Counted from the stretch's first letter, positions 22,919 to 31,343 are shown. The stretch is DNA of 38,711 nt from Treponema sp. (GCA_031280125.1 JAITHE010000014.1:1-38711); one strand, 5' to 3'. Numbers and translations: made by a program. The notes: a model not told the origin generated them from the sequence alone.

Positions 22919-24544
22919 ATGCATGCCCTCACAGTTTTGTACGGCGGATCCCTGGCTCCCCAGGCTTTTGCGCCGGTATTGAACGGACGAAGCGCCTTTT
23001 CCCTTGCCCTGGAACGGGCCGGAATTTTTCCCGGCAGTGAAAAAACCATCCTCCTGGCCGGCGAAAATGAAATCCCCGCTCTCCCCGATCTGGAAAACGG
23101 AATTACGGTGGTTAGGAAAGACCGGTGGACCCTTTTGGATCTTCTTGGGGTTCTTTCGAAACGGGGGACAGGCTATGACTTTGTCTACTATGCCTGGGCG
23201 GACGCTCCCTTTTTGGACGGAGACCTGGCAGGCCGGATTGCCGCCAGGCATGTCAGGTTTGCAGCGGAATATTCCTATGCGGACGGCTGGCCCTACGGCC
23301 TGGGGCCTGAGCTGATTAACGCCGCCGCCGCGGGGATCCTCTGTAAAATCGCCGGGGAAGCCGGGCAGGGTCCTGTCAGGCGGGATAGTCTCTTTGGGGT
23401 GATCCAGGGGGACATCAATTCCTTCGACATAGAAACGGAAATTTCCCCGGTGGATCTTCGTTATCTTAGGCTTTCCCTTACCGCCGATTCCCGGCGGAAT
23501 CTGCTTCTGCTGGAACGTTTTGTCCGTTCCGGTTCCGGCGGACCGGGGATTGACGCGGCGGGGGTGGAACGGATCATCGCGGAGCATCCTGAATATTTAA
23601 GAACCCTGCCGGCTTTTTTTCCCATCCAGGCGGCGGGCCCCTGCCCGCCGGGGGGAGGTACGGGGGCCTGTCCCCTTTGCCCCTATCCCCGTTTTCGCGG
23701 AGCCCTGGGGAAGGGGGGGGATTTTCTTGATCCCGGAGATTTTGACAAGATCCTCGGCAAGATAGAAAATTTTGCCGGGGACGGGGTAATTTCCCTTTCC
23801 CTCTGGGGAGAAATTGCCCTCCACCCCCGTCGGGAAGATCTGATCCGGACGGTTCTTGACCGGTCCACCCTTTCCCTGTTGATTGAAAGTTCCGGTCTGG
23901 GCTGGTCCATAGCTGTCCTGGAACAGATTGCCCGCTGGGCTCAGGATGCTCCTCCCCGGCTAAACGGCCTTCCACCCCTATCGTGGATCGTTTCCCTTAA
24001 TCAGGCAGATCTCCCCAGGCTGCCGCAGGCAGCCGGGTTGCCGCAGGCAGCCGGCCCGGGGGAAAGCGAAGCGGCGGCCCTGGTAAAACGGCTTGTGTCC
24101 CTTTTTCCCCGGGAACCGGGGGGAGAAGACCGGGTCTATGCGGAAGCGGTCAGAACCGCCGGGGAAGAGGACGGCATAGAGGGCTTTTACCGGGCATGGA
24201 AAGCCTGGGGGGCCTCCAATCACGGGCCGGGAATTATCATACAAAAGTACGATTATTTCTGCGGCCTTCTGCCCCAAAAACAAACGGTGGATCTTTCCCC
24301 GGTGGAGCGGCGGCCCTGCTGGCATATTATGAGGGATTTTCCGGTGCTAATCGACGGAACAGTTCCGGTCTGCCGGGAAGATATGGAGGGCAGAATGGGC
24401 GGCGTTTCCGGTTTGGGGAACCTCCTAAGGGAGGATCCCCAAACCATTTGGGAGAGGGGGACGGAGCGGTACCGCCTGCATTGCGGAAAAACCTATCAAG
24501 ATCTCTGCGCGGTATGCGATGAATACTATACCTACAATTTTTAG
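22919..24544 (+). CDS. Spiro-SPASM protein (nucleotidyltransferase-like plus radical-SAM-like domain)
   Basis: The 541-residue protein looks like the spirochaete 'spiro-SPASM' family. The N-terminal half is GT-A nucleotidyltransferase-like, with VLYGGSLAPQAFAPVLNGRS at the start and YAWADAPFLDGDLA at about residues 90-105. From residue 240 a radical-SAM-like fold follows. It shows Cys242, Cys251 and Cys254 (spacing X8, X2, not the usual X3, X2) and SLSLWGEIALHPRREDLI, which matches the GEP strand of radical SAM enzymes. The C-terminal SPASM-type domain holds Cys467, Cys485, Cys522, Cys530 and Cys533. It probably modifies a sugar or peptide with an iron-sulfur radical mechanism, or has lost catalysis. 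No ribosome-binding site is visible before ATG 22919. It overlaps the next gene by 26 bases. The role is unknown. Confidence 0.75.
   Translation: MHALTVLYGGSLAPQAFAPVLNGRSAFSLALERAGIFPGSEKTILLAGENEIPALPDLENGITVVRKDRWTLLDLLGVLSKRGTGYDFVYYAWADAPFLDGDLAGRIAARHVRFAAEYSYADGWPYGLGPELINAAAAGILCKIAGEAGQGPVRRDSLFGVIQGDINSFDIETEISPVDLRYLRLSLTADSRRNLLLLERFVRSGSGGPGIDAAGVERIIAEHPEYLRTLPAFFPIQAAGPCPPGGGTGACPLCPYPRFRGALGKGGDFLDPGDFDKILGKIENFAGDGVISLSLWGEIALHPRREDLIRTVLDRSTLSLLIESSGLGWSIAVLEQIARWAQDAPPRLNGLPPLSWIVSLNQADLPRLPQAAGLPQAAGPGESEAAALVKRLVSLFPREPGGEDRVYAEAVRTAGEEDGIEGFYRAWKAWGASNHGPGIIIQKYDYFCGLLPQKQTVDLSPVERRPCWHIMRDFPVLIDGTVPVCREDMEGRMGGVSGLGNLLREDPQTIWERGTERYRLHCGKTYQDLCAVCDEYYTYNF
24020..24055 (+). 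repeat. Tandem 18-base repeat within the spiro-SPASM gene
   Basis: Two adjacent 18-base units (24020-24037 and 24038-24055) differ at two positions and encode LPQAAGLPQAAG. The repeat is in frame, so a unit can be gained or lost without breaking the gene. Confidence 0.8.
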
Positions 24545-25520
24545 CCTGCCCGGAACCCTGCCCCCCTATACCGCCGTGGGGGGGACCGCAAGAGCCGCTT
24601 CCACGGGCCTTTCGGCGGTCCTCCTGAACCGGGGCGGCCGGTATCCCAGGCGTACCCTTTTTCAGGAACTGGAAAAGGCCGGGTTTGACTATATCCTTTC
24701 GATAGAAGGCCCTCAAGAACGGTACGATCTGGAGGATCTTTCCGGACGTTTCCCCTTTGTACGCTTTATCCTTCTGAAAGAAAAAATAAGTTCCGGGGAA
24801 GCGGTAAACCTGGCCGCGGCGGAACTGGGGGGGCCTTTTTTCTTTGTCCTCTGGAACGATCACCGCCTCTTTGAGGGTATCGCCGCCGCCAAAATGGCGG
24901 AACTCTTTGGCGGCAAACGGCTCTGTACGATTCCGGTGGTTCAGAATTCCCGTTTTGAGACCCTCCACACCTTAACGGTTCCGGTATTTTATCAGGGTTC
25001 TGTCCGGGCCCTCCCCGAAGCGCCGGAGCGGGAAAATCAGCGTTCCCTCTTTCCCTATGACTGGCTGGGATTCTACGACCGGGAACGGTTTATCCGCCTG
25101 GGCGGATTCGACCGCGACATCCTCCACCCCCACTGGCAGCTTATGGATTTTGGCTTCCGGGCCAGCCTGTGGGGCGAGGAGATCCGTTCCACCCGGATGA
25201 TCCGGCTTATCCACGACGGAGCCATGCCCCCGGTGGACAGTACGGCGGAAAATTCCTACCGCCTCTTTTACCTGAAAAACCTAGCCCCGGTTTTCCGGAT
25301 GGATCACGCCCACATACCCCTGCGGCGATTTCCCGGCTACCTGGCCAGAGCCGGCTGGGACCTTGCCGGCGCCTGGATAGAATTTACCCGGGAACGGCGC
25401 TGGGTCCGGGAAAACAGGAGCCGTTTCCGCGGCGACGCCCGGGGAGTAACGGATCTCTGGGAGCACGGGGACGGCCAAAACGGCGGGCAGGACTATCCCG
25501 AAGGGGAGGCGGGGAAATGA
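24519..25520 (+). CDS. Glycosyltransferase family 2-like protein
   Basis: This 333-residue cytoplasmic protein resembles GT-A glycosyltransferases. After an N-terminal strand region (TGLSAVLLNRGGRYPRRTLF), the segments FDYILSIEGPQERY and SSGEAVNLAAAELGGPFFFVLWNDHRLFEG match the nucleotide-sugar pocket, with WND in place of the usual DxD. Downstream, FYDRERFIRLGGFDRDILHPH looks like the acceptor-side motif seen in family 2 enzymes that extend surface glycans. No transmembrane helix is seen. Its first codons overlap the spiro-SPASM gene, and its stop overlaps the next start as ATGA. It probably transfers the sugar activated by the SpsF-like enzyme. The substrate is unknown. Confidence 0.7.
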   Translation: MNTIPTIFSLPGTLPPYTAVGGTARAASTGLSAVLLNRGGRYPRRTLFQELEKAGFDYILSIEGPQERYDLEDLSGRFPFVRFILLKEKISSGEAVNLAAAELGGPFFFVLWNDHRLFEGIAAAKMAELFGGKRLCTIPVVQNSRFETLHTLTVPVFYQGSVRALPEAPERENQRSLFPYDWLGFYDRERFIRLGGFDRDILHPHWQLMDFGFRASLWGEEIRSTRMIRLIHDGAMPPVDSTAENSYRLFYLKNLAPVFRMDHAHIPLRRFPGYLARAGWDLAGAWIEFTRERRWVRENRSRFRGDARGVTDLWEHGDGQNGGQDYPEGEAGK

Positions 25521-26194
25521 CCGCCCTGATCCTCCAGGGACGGCTGGATTCAAAGCGCCTGCCGGGAAAAAGCCTCCTTTCCCTGGAAGGGGAGCCCCTG
25601 ATCTACCGGGTAATGGAGGCCCTTGGAACCGTTCCCTGCGATCCCCATATTCTGGCCTGCCCCGAAGACTGTGAAGAAACCTTCCGTCCCTTGGCCCGGC
25701 GGGCGGGTTTTGAGATCTTTGCAGGCCCCAAGGATGATGTTCTGGGCCGTTACTGCGGGGCCCTGCGGCGCTGCGGATCCCGGCGGCTTATCCGGGCCAC
25801 CGCAGATAATCCCTTTGTGTTTGCCGATGCCGCGGCCCTGCTGGCGGAAGAAAGCGCCGCCCTGGGGGCCGATTATGCCGCCTACGCAGGACTTCCCCTG
25901 GGGGCGGGGGTGGAGGTCCTCAGCGCCGAAGCCCTGTTCCGGGCGGAACGGGAGGCCCGGGAGCCGGGGGAACGGGAACATGTCTGTCCCTACCTCTACG
26001 GCCATCCGGAACTGTTTTACCTCCATCGGCCCCTGGCGCCCCCCCGCTGGCGGGACCGGAATCCCCCGGTGAGGCTTACGGTGGATACGGAGGAAGACTA
26101 CCGGCGGGCCCGGAAATTGTACCTGGCCCTGGAGGAGAAAGCCCTCCGGCGTTTCCGGGGGGAGGCCGTTCTGGAGGCTGCCCATGGACGCTAG
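25517..26194 (+). CDS. SpsF-type cytidylyltransferase
   Basis: This 225-residue enzyme belongs to the SpsF/CMP-NeuAc synthetase group that activates acidic or rare sugars, usually with CTP. The start motif LILQGRLDSKRLPGKSLLSL carries the conserved R-x-x-S-x-R-LPGK nucleotide loop. RATADNPFVF and VRLTVDTEEDYRRARKLYLAL are the later family signatures. ATG 25517 is coupled to the previous stop by a 4-base ATGA overlap with GGGGAGGCGGGG upstream. A longer open frame in the same phase starts at 25169 but overlaps the glycosyltransferase and is not used. T. pallidum also has an annotated SpsF, so this seems a conserved treponemal function. The exact sugar is not determined. Confidence 0.85.
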   Translation: MTALILQGRLDSKRLPGKSLLSLEGEPLIYRVMEALGTVPCDPHILACPEDCEETFRPLARRAGFEIFAGPKDDVLGRYCGALRRCGSRRLIRATADNPFVFADAAALLAEESAALGADYAAYAGLPLGAGVEVLSAEALFRAEREAREPGEREHVCPYLYGHPELFYLHRPLAPPRWRDRNPPVRLTVDTEEDYRRARKLYLALEEKALRRFRGEAVLEAAHGR

Positions 26195-28100
26195 GGCCCC
26201 TGCCAGACCGGGGTCTTTCCTGGTGGTTCCCGCCTGGGGAAAAGGCCGGGGAGGGGGACACCTTAGCCGTTCCTCCGCGTTGGTCCGGTCCCTCAGAGCT
26301 GCCGGAGCCGGGGCATGGCTTTACCGTGAACCGGGGGAGATTCTACCGGAGGACCCTCCGGCGGATTTTTTTGTACCCGACGGGGATCATTCCCCAGCCC
26401 GGTGGACCCTCATTATTCTGGACCGGTTCCGGACCGGCCCGGAGGAGATGGAGCGCTGGACCGCCCTGGGGCCGGTTCTGGGAATTGACGAGGGTCTTTC
26501 CCGGGCGGGCTGCGATTTTCTTGTGGATCTTTTGCCCGGTCTTCCCTGCGGGGAGGCTCCTAACTGGGGCGGCCCTTCCCTTTTGCCTCTGCCGGGCCGG
26601 AGGCGGCCTTCTTTTTTTTCCGGGAATTCTTTGAACGCCGCCGGGCGGATGGCCGCCGCGCCGGGTCCTTTCAAGGTGCTGATTAGTTTCGGCGCCGAAG
26701 ATCCCGCGGGTTTTACCATGGAGATTCCCCGTCTTTTGGGGAAGGGTTTTATCCCGGCGGCGGTTCTCGGTCCCCTGCGCCGGAATAACGGGAGGGACCG
26801 GAAAATATTGGAAGAGGCGGGGATCCCCATCCCGGAGGGCGGAGCATTTTCCCTCAGGGAAACCCTCGCGGATTACGATCTGCTGATCACCCATTTCGGG
26901 GTCAGCGCCTTTGAGGCCCTCTACGCCCGTCTTCCGGTGCTGCTCCTTAACCCCGGAACATTCCACGCCGGGCTGGCCCGCCGCGCCGGGCTGGCCTCCG
27001 CCGGATACGGCAGGGGAGGGCTTAAAAACCTTGCCCGGCTTTTTGAAAAATACGGCCAGGATCCCCCGGAGCTGCTGGGAAACCTGGCTCGCCGGAGTAT
27101 GGAAGCCGCCCGGCGCTGGGGGCTTGAACAAGATTCCCCGGGGGAAGGGCTGGCCCCGTTGATCCTTCAGGCGGATCCCGGGGTATACCGGGCCTGCCCC
27201 CTCTGCGGAAAGGGGAGAGATCCGGCGGCCTCCCCAGGGCGGACGCTGGCCCGCTTTCCCCGCAGGACCTACCGGCGCTGTTTCTGCGGTATGGTTTATA
27301 TGAACCGGCTTGATCCTCCGCCGGTGGAATATAACATGGACTATTTTTTTGACGGATACCGGAGGCAGTATGGAAAAACCTACCTGGAAGATTTTCCCCG
27401 GCTGCGTCAAACCGCCGAAGGCCGGATCGCCCATATCCGCGCCCTCCTGGCCGCGGATACATTCCCTTCCGGTAAAACGTCCCGGATCCCGGCGGCCAGA
27501 CCCCGGCTTCTGGACATTGGCTGCGCCTACGGTCCTTTCCTGGCCGCCGCCCGGGATGCGGGGTTTGACGTAACCGGCCAGGACCCGGTTCAGGAGGCGG
27601 TGGAGTATGTGTCGAAAAATCTGGGTCTTAGGGCCTTCCGGGGTTTTTTCCCCGGGGATTTTCCCAAAAATACTCCTCCCTTTGAGGCGATCACCCTCTG
27701 GTACGTGATGGAACATCTAAGGGAACCCGGCAAAGCCCTGGGTGTTATCAACGGCCTCCTGAAAACCGGGGGGGTTCTTGCCTTTTCCACCCCTTCCTTG
27801 GGGGGGATTTCCCGCCGGAAGTCCCTGAAAAAATTTTTGGAACAAAGTCCGGGGGATCATTGGACCCTCTGGACGCCCCGCCGCTGCGCCGCGATGCTCA
27901 AACCCTGGGGTTTTTCCCTGCGAAAGATGGTGATCACCGGGAATCACCCCGAACGTTTTCCCCTGATTGGACGGTACCTGGAACAGCCGGGCCGGGGGTA
28001 TCGTTTTTTCGCCGGGGTCAGCGCTTTTTGCAGCCTGGGGGATACCTTTGAGGCCTACGCGGTAAAAACCGGGGAAAGCCCGGGAGGATCCCATGGTTGA
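26184..28100 (+). CDS. SpsG/PseG-like and methyltransferase fusion protein
   Basis: The 638-residue protein joins two enzymes. Residues 1-330 resemble SpsG/PseG, a GT-B-fold UDP-sugar hydrolase: GKGRGGGHLSRSSALVRSL near the N-terminus, FKVLISFGAEDPAGFTMEI and DLLITHFGVSAFEALYARLP. A small zinc-ribbon-like linker follows with Cys338, Cys341, Cys366 and Cys368. The C-terminal half is a class I SAM methyltransferase, with PRLLDIGCAYGPFLAAARD around residue 442 and LWYVMEHLREPGKAL. PseG usually acts after a PseF-type nucleotidyltransferase, so this neighbourhood fits a nonulosonic-acid-like route with added methylation. ATG 26184 overlaps the SpsF-like gene by 11 bases. Fusion in one frame is clear; the reaction is inferred. 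Confidence 0.78.
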   Translation: MDARAPARPGSFLVVPAWGKGRGGGHLSRSSALVRSLRAAGAGAWLYREPGEILPEDPPADFFVPDGDHSPARWTLIILDRFRTGPEEMERWTALGPVLGIDEGLSRAGCDFLVDLLPGLPCGEAPNWGGPSLLPLPGRRRPSFFSGNSLNAAGRMAAAPGPFKVLISFGAEDPAGFTMEIPRLLGKGFIPAAVLGPLRRNNGRDRKILEEAGIPIPEGGAFSLRETLADYDLLITHFGVSAFEALYARLPVLLLNPGTFHAGLARRAGLASAGYGRGGLKNLARLFEKYGQDPPELLGNLARRSMEAARRWGLEQDSPGEGLAPLILQADPGVYRACPLCGKGRDPAASPGRTLARFPRRTYRRCFCGMVYMNRLDPPPVEYNMDYFFDGYRRQYGKTYLEDFPRLRQTAEGRIAHIRALLAADTFPSGKTSRIPAARPRLLDIGCAYGPFLAAARDAGFDVTGQDPVQEAVEYVSKNLGLRAFRGFFPGDFPKNTPPFEAITLWYVMEHLREPGKALGVINGLLKTGGVLAFSTPSLGGISRRKSLKKFLEQSPGDHWTLWTPRRCAAMLKPWGFSLRKMVITGNHPERFPLIGRYLEQPGRGYRFFAGVSAFCSLGDTFEAYAVKTGESPGGSHG

Positions 28101-29748
28101 AAAAAAACCGCCGGAAACTGCGGCGGAGGCCCGGAAAAAACGGGTGCTTATCCTGGGGGCGGGGGTGATGCAGGGTCCCGCCATCAGGTGCGCCGCCGAA
28201 ATGGGCCTTGAAACGGTGGTGATCGACGCCGATCCACGGGCGCCTCTGGCGGCGGAGGCGGACCGCTTTGAGCCGGTGGACCTTAAGGATATCCGCGCCA
28301 TTGAAAATCTGGCCCGCCGGATCCAGGCGGAGGGTGGCTTGGATGCCGTGATGACCGCGGGGACCGATTTTTCCGCCTCCGTGGCCTGGACGGCGGAAAA
28401 ACTTGGCTTGCCGGGGATACCCTACGAAAGGGCTCTGGACGCCTCCGACAAGGAACGGATGCGCCGCCGTTTCAGGGAGGCGGGGCTCCCTTCGCCGGAT
28501 TTCCGGATTTTGAGGGATCCTCCGGAGGACGCCCCGGCCTTTTCGTTCCCGGTGGTGGTAAAACCCGTGGACAATATGGGCGCCCGGGGCTGCCGCCGGG
28601 TGGACGGTCCCGCCGGACTGCGGGAGGCGGTAGAGACGGCCCTGGTATTTTCCCGCTCCCGCCGGGTGATTGTGGAAGAGTACATGGAGGGGCCGGAATT
28701 CTCCCTGGACGCCCTCATTTACCGGGGAGAAGTTACGATCTGCGGCGTCGCGGACCGGCATATCTTTTTTCCTCCCTATTTTATTGAAATGGGACATACC
28801 ATGCCCAGCGCCGCTTCCCGGGCGGATCGGGATGCCGTTACCGGCCTTTTTATCCGGGGTATCCGGGCCCTGGGCATTGATAACGGCGCCGCCAAGGGGG
28901 ATATTAAACTTACTCCCCGGGGGCCTATGATAGGGGAGATCGCCGCCCGCCTTTCCGGGGGATACATGTCCGGCTGGACATATCCCTACGCATCCGGGGT
29001 TAACCCTGTCCGGGGCGCCCTTTCCATCGCCCTGGGGCTTCCCCCGGAAGGTTTGGCCCCCCGGAGAAACTGGACCAGCGCGGAACGGGCCTTTATTTCC
29101 ATCCCTGGCCTGGTCAAGTCCGTGGAGGGACTTGACCAGGCCAGGAGCCTGCCCGCCGTGCGGGATCTGTTTCTCCGGGCCGCTCCGGGTCAGCGGCTTT
29201 CCTTCCCGGAAAACAACGTTTCCAAGGCGGGCAGCGTGGTGTCCGCGAATCCCCGGAGGGAAACCGCCCTCCGGGCGGCGGAGAAAGGGGCCAGGGCGGT
29301 TTTGATCCGCCTGGCCGCGCCGGATCCGGAAACGGCGGCCTTTCTGGCCAGCCCTGTCTGCCCCGGGGCAGAGGATATTTTTCCTCCCCCGGCCTATACC
29401 TTGGATATGGCCCTTTTTAACAGGCTTTCCGCCCTTCCCCCGGCGGATTCCTCCGTTTTTTCAGAGGCTTCGGGGGCCGCCGCCGGTTTTTGTATTGTGC
29501 CCTTCCCTGCCTTGACCGGGTCGGATCTAAGGGATTATGGAGGCAGGACCCCCGGGGAAACCCTGGAAGCGGTTAGGAAACTCAGCGGCCTTGCCTTACC
29601 GGAGGCGGCGGCCCGGCCCCCGGAGGAAAGGGCCGGAAAGATTCTGCTGGGCCGGGAATTTTGGACCGCCCTGGTCCGGGGGGGCTACCAGGGGGCTCTC
29701 TATTATCTGGACTGTTTGCGTCCGGTGAGGGATGGAGGCGGGCCGTGA
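28093..29748 (+). CDS. ATP-grasp enzyme (carboxylase/ligase-like)
   Basis: The 551-residue protein has a pre-ATP-grasp Rossmann segment (RVLILGAGVMQGPAIRCAAE) and an ATP-grasp domain with FPVVVKPVDNMGARGCRRV, VIVEEYMEGPEFSLDAL and GPMIGEIAARLSGGYMS. It resembles carbamoyl-phosphate synthase-like or PurK/PurT-like enzymes that form an acyl-phosphate and attack it with an amine or hydroxyl. About 200 residues at the C-terminus (from 345) are less conserved and may hold the second substrate. GGAGG precedes ATG 28093, which overlaps the fusion gene by 8 bases. In this operon it probably joins an amino acid or carboxylate to the sugar or to a carrier. This is inference; substrate specificity cannot be read from the sequence. 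Confidence 0.78.
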   Translation: MVEKKPPETAAEARKKRVLILGAGVMQGPAIRCAAEMGLETVVIDADPRAPLAAEADRFEPVDLKDIRAIENLARRIQAEGGLDAVMTAGTDFSASVAWTAEKLGLPGIPYERALDASDKERMRRRFREAGLPSPDFRILRDPPEDAPAFSFPVVVKPVDNMGARGCRRVDGPAGLREAVETALVFSRSRRVIVEEYMEGPEFSLDALIYRGEVTICGVADRHIFFPPYFIEMGHTMPSAASRADRDAVTGLFIRGIRALGIDNGAAKGDIKLTPRGPMIGEIAARLSGGYMSGWTYPYASGVNPVRGALSIALGLPPEGLAPRRNWTSAERAFISIPGLVKSVEGLDQARSLPAVRDLFLRAAPGQRLSFPENNVSKAGSVVSANPRRETALRAAEKGARAVLIRLAAPDPETAAFLASPVCPGAEDIFPPPAYTLDMALFNRLSALPPADSSVFSEASGAAAGFCIVPFPALTGSDLRDYGGRTPGETLEAVRKLSGLALPEAAARPPEERAGKILLGREFWTALVRGGYQGALYYLDCLRPVRDGGGP

Positions 29749-30830
29749 AATCCCTTATTCCCCTGACGCTGATCCTGCTCTGTACCCCAATCCTTCCGGT
29801 TTCCGCCCAGGGCAGAGCTGCGGAACAGGGGCCCGCCGGGGAAAGCCGCTCCCTGGACGAAACCCTTAAGGAACTGGGGGCGGAGCTGCGGTGGGACCCC
29901 TTTTTTGCCGCCGGGGTCCTCGCGGCGGGGGATCACCGGCTTTCCTTTTACACGGGGACCCCCGGGGAATGGGGAACGGTTCTGCTGGATCAGCGGGAAG
30001 TCCTGGCCCTGGCCCTGCCCTATACCGAAAAGGGAAATCTCCGTTTTCCGGCTTCCTTTGTCGCCGGGGTAAAACGGGCTTTTTCTTCTTCCATAACAAC
30101 AGAAGAAGAAAAAGCCCGGTTCAGGATAGCGGCGATCATCGTTGACCCCGGCCACGGCGGCAGGGATTCCGGGGCCGTGGGAACCCATACAATCAACGGA
30201 AAAACCCTCAGATCCGTGGAAAAAGACATTACCCTGGCGGTTTCCATGGAACTTGCGGCCCTTTTAAGGGCCGCCTATCCGGGAAAACAGGTTCTTTTGA
30301 CCAGAATGGGAGATACCTTTCCCAGCCTGGAAGACCGGGTAAATATAGCCAACGCCGTGCCTTTGAAAGAAACCGAGGCGATTATTTACATTTCGATCCA
30401 CGCCAACGCCTCCCTGAACAAACATGCCCGGGGTTATGAAGTCTGGTATCTGCCCCCGGAAACCAGGCGGAACCTGATAGACCGGGACCGTTACTCCGAC
30501 GCCGTGGAGGTTATCCCCATCCTCAACGCCATGCTGGAGGAGGAATTTACCTCCGAGAGTACCCGGATCGGCCTGTTTATCCTTAGCCGTTTCAAAGAAT
30601 CCCTGGGCGGGCGGATCCCGTCCCGGGGGCTCAAGGCGGAAAACTGGTACGTGGTACGAAACGCCCGGATGCCTGCGATCCTGGTGGAACTAGGTTTTGT
30701 AACCAACCCCTCCGATGCCGCCCTTATGGCGGATCCTGGGTACTTGAAAGTTTTTGCGGAGGCCCTGTATAAAGGAATTGTCGATTTTGTGGCGGAATTT
30801 GAGCAATCCGGGGGCTATACGGCTCCCTAA
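29745..30830 (+). CDS. N-acetylmuramoyl-L-alanine amidase (Amidase_3 type)
   Basis: This exported zinc enzyme cuts the bond between MurNAc and the stem peptide of peptidoglycan. The signal peptide is KSLIPLTLILLCTPILPVSA. The zinc-binding motif IIVDPGHGGRDSG has its first ligand at His137. It is followed by SVEKDITL (Glu ligand), YISIHANAS (His ligand) and AILVELGFVTN (catalytic Glu). A non-catalytic N-terminal region of about 100 residues probably targets it. I start at GTG 29745, preceded by GGAGG at 29735-29739; it overlaps the ATP-grasp stop in GTGA. The open frame continues upstream to 29661 but would delete the signal peptide. It lies upstream of a GerMN protein and flaA; I recall the same order in T. 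pallidum. Confidence 0.92.
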   Translation: MKSLIPLTLILLCTPILPVSAQGRAAEQGPAGESRSLDETLKELGAELRWDPFFAAGVLAAGDHRLSFYTGTPGEWGTVLLDQREVLALALPYTEKGNLRFPASFVAGVKRAFSSSITTEEEKARFRIAAIIVDPGHGGRDSGAVGTHTINGKTLRSVEKDITLAVSMELAALLRAAYPGKQVLLTRMGDTFPSLEDRVNIANAVPLKETEAIIYISIHANASLNKHARGYEVWYLPPETRRNLIDRDRYSDAVEVIPILNAMLEEEFTSESTRIGLFILSRFKESLGGRIPSRGLKAENWYVVRNARMPAILVELGFVTNPSDAALMADPGYLKVFAEALYKGIVDFVAEFEQSGGYTAP

Positions 30831-30852
30831 TGGCCGCAGTAAGGGATAGTCC

Positions 30853-31323
30853 GTGGTTTTTTTTAAGCAGTTCTGCCGTTTGGCATGCCTGGCGGTGTTG
30901 GCGGTCTTTGCCTTTATCCAGTTTAGCCGTTCCGGGCTGGCCCGGCGGACCTTTGAATTTTCCTCTTTTGATGGGAATCCTGTGGTGGAGGACAGGATGC
31001 TCCGGAAGGGGCTTTCCAGGGAACAGGATATAAGGTATTATATAGAGGAACTTATTCTGGGGCCGGTTTCGGTGGATTTTGCCCCCCTCATAACCAAGGG
31101 GACCAAACTTGCTTCGTTTATGTACCGGGACAGGACGGTGTACGCCGATTTTTCTTCCGGGGCGATTCTGCCGGTCCGGGGGGGGCGGCCCCTTTTTGAC
31201 AGTTTTTTGGCCGTAAACAGGGGGATCCGGCGGAATTTTCACGACGTAAAGGACGTAAAACTTTTTATCGAAGGAAGGGAGGCGTTTTTTGATGAATTTC
31301 AGAAGATATTTGGGGCAGATTGA
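30853..31323 (+). CDS. GerMN-domain protein
   Basis: A 156-residue protein with one N-terminal membrane anchor or signal helix (FFKQFCRLACLAVLAVFAFI), followed by a GerMN domain. The domain has the pattern DIRYYIEELILGPVSVDFAPL, GTKLASFMYRDRTVYADFSS and IRRNFHDVKDVKLFIEGREA. GerM domains are found in spore-former germination and cortex proteins and in envelope proteins of non-sporulating bacteria. Here it is co-transcribed with the amidase (22 bases apart) and lies just before flaA, which suggests a role at the peptidoglycan layer around the periplasmic flagella. GTG 30853 is the listed start; the ribosome-binding site (AAGGGATAG) is weak. Function is unknown. Confidence 0.75.
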   Translation: MVFFKQFCRLACLAVLAVFAFIQFSRSGLARRTFEFSSFDGNPVVEDRMLRKGLSREQDIRYYIEELILGPVSVDFAPLITKGTKLASFMYRDRTVYADFSSGAILPVRGGRPLFDSFLAVNRGIRRNFHDVKDVKLFIEGREAFFDEFQKIFGAD

Positions 31324-31343
31324 AGGAATTAACCGATTAGGTA

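Noticed and set aside
25169-25516. Upstream extension of the SpsF-like open frame
   Set aside because: It lies entirely inside the glycosyltransferase gene and has no similarity. The ATGA overlap at 25517 is the normal coupled start.
26343-27716. 457-codon open frame antisense to the SpsG/methyltransferase fusion
   Set aside because: Pro/Gly/Arg-rich composition, no motif and no ribosome-binding site. The + strand product has recognised domains.
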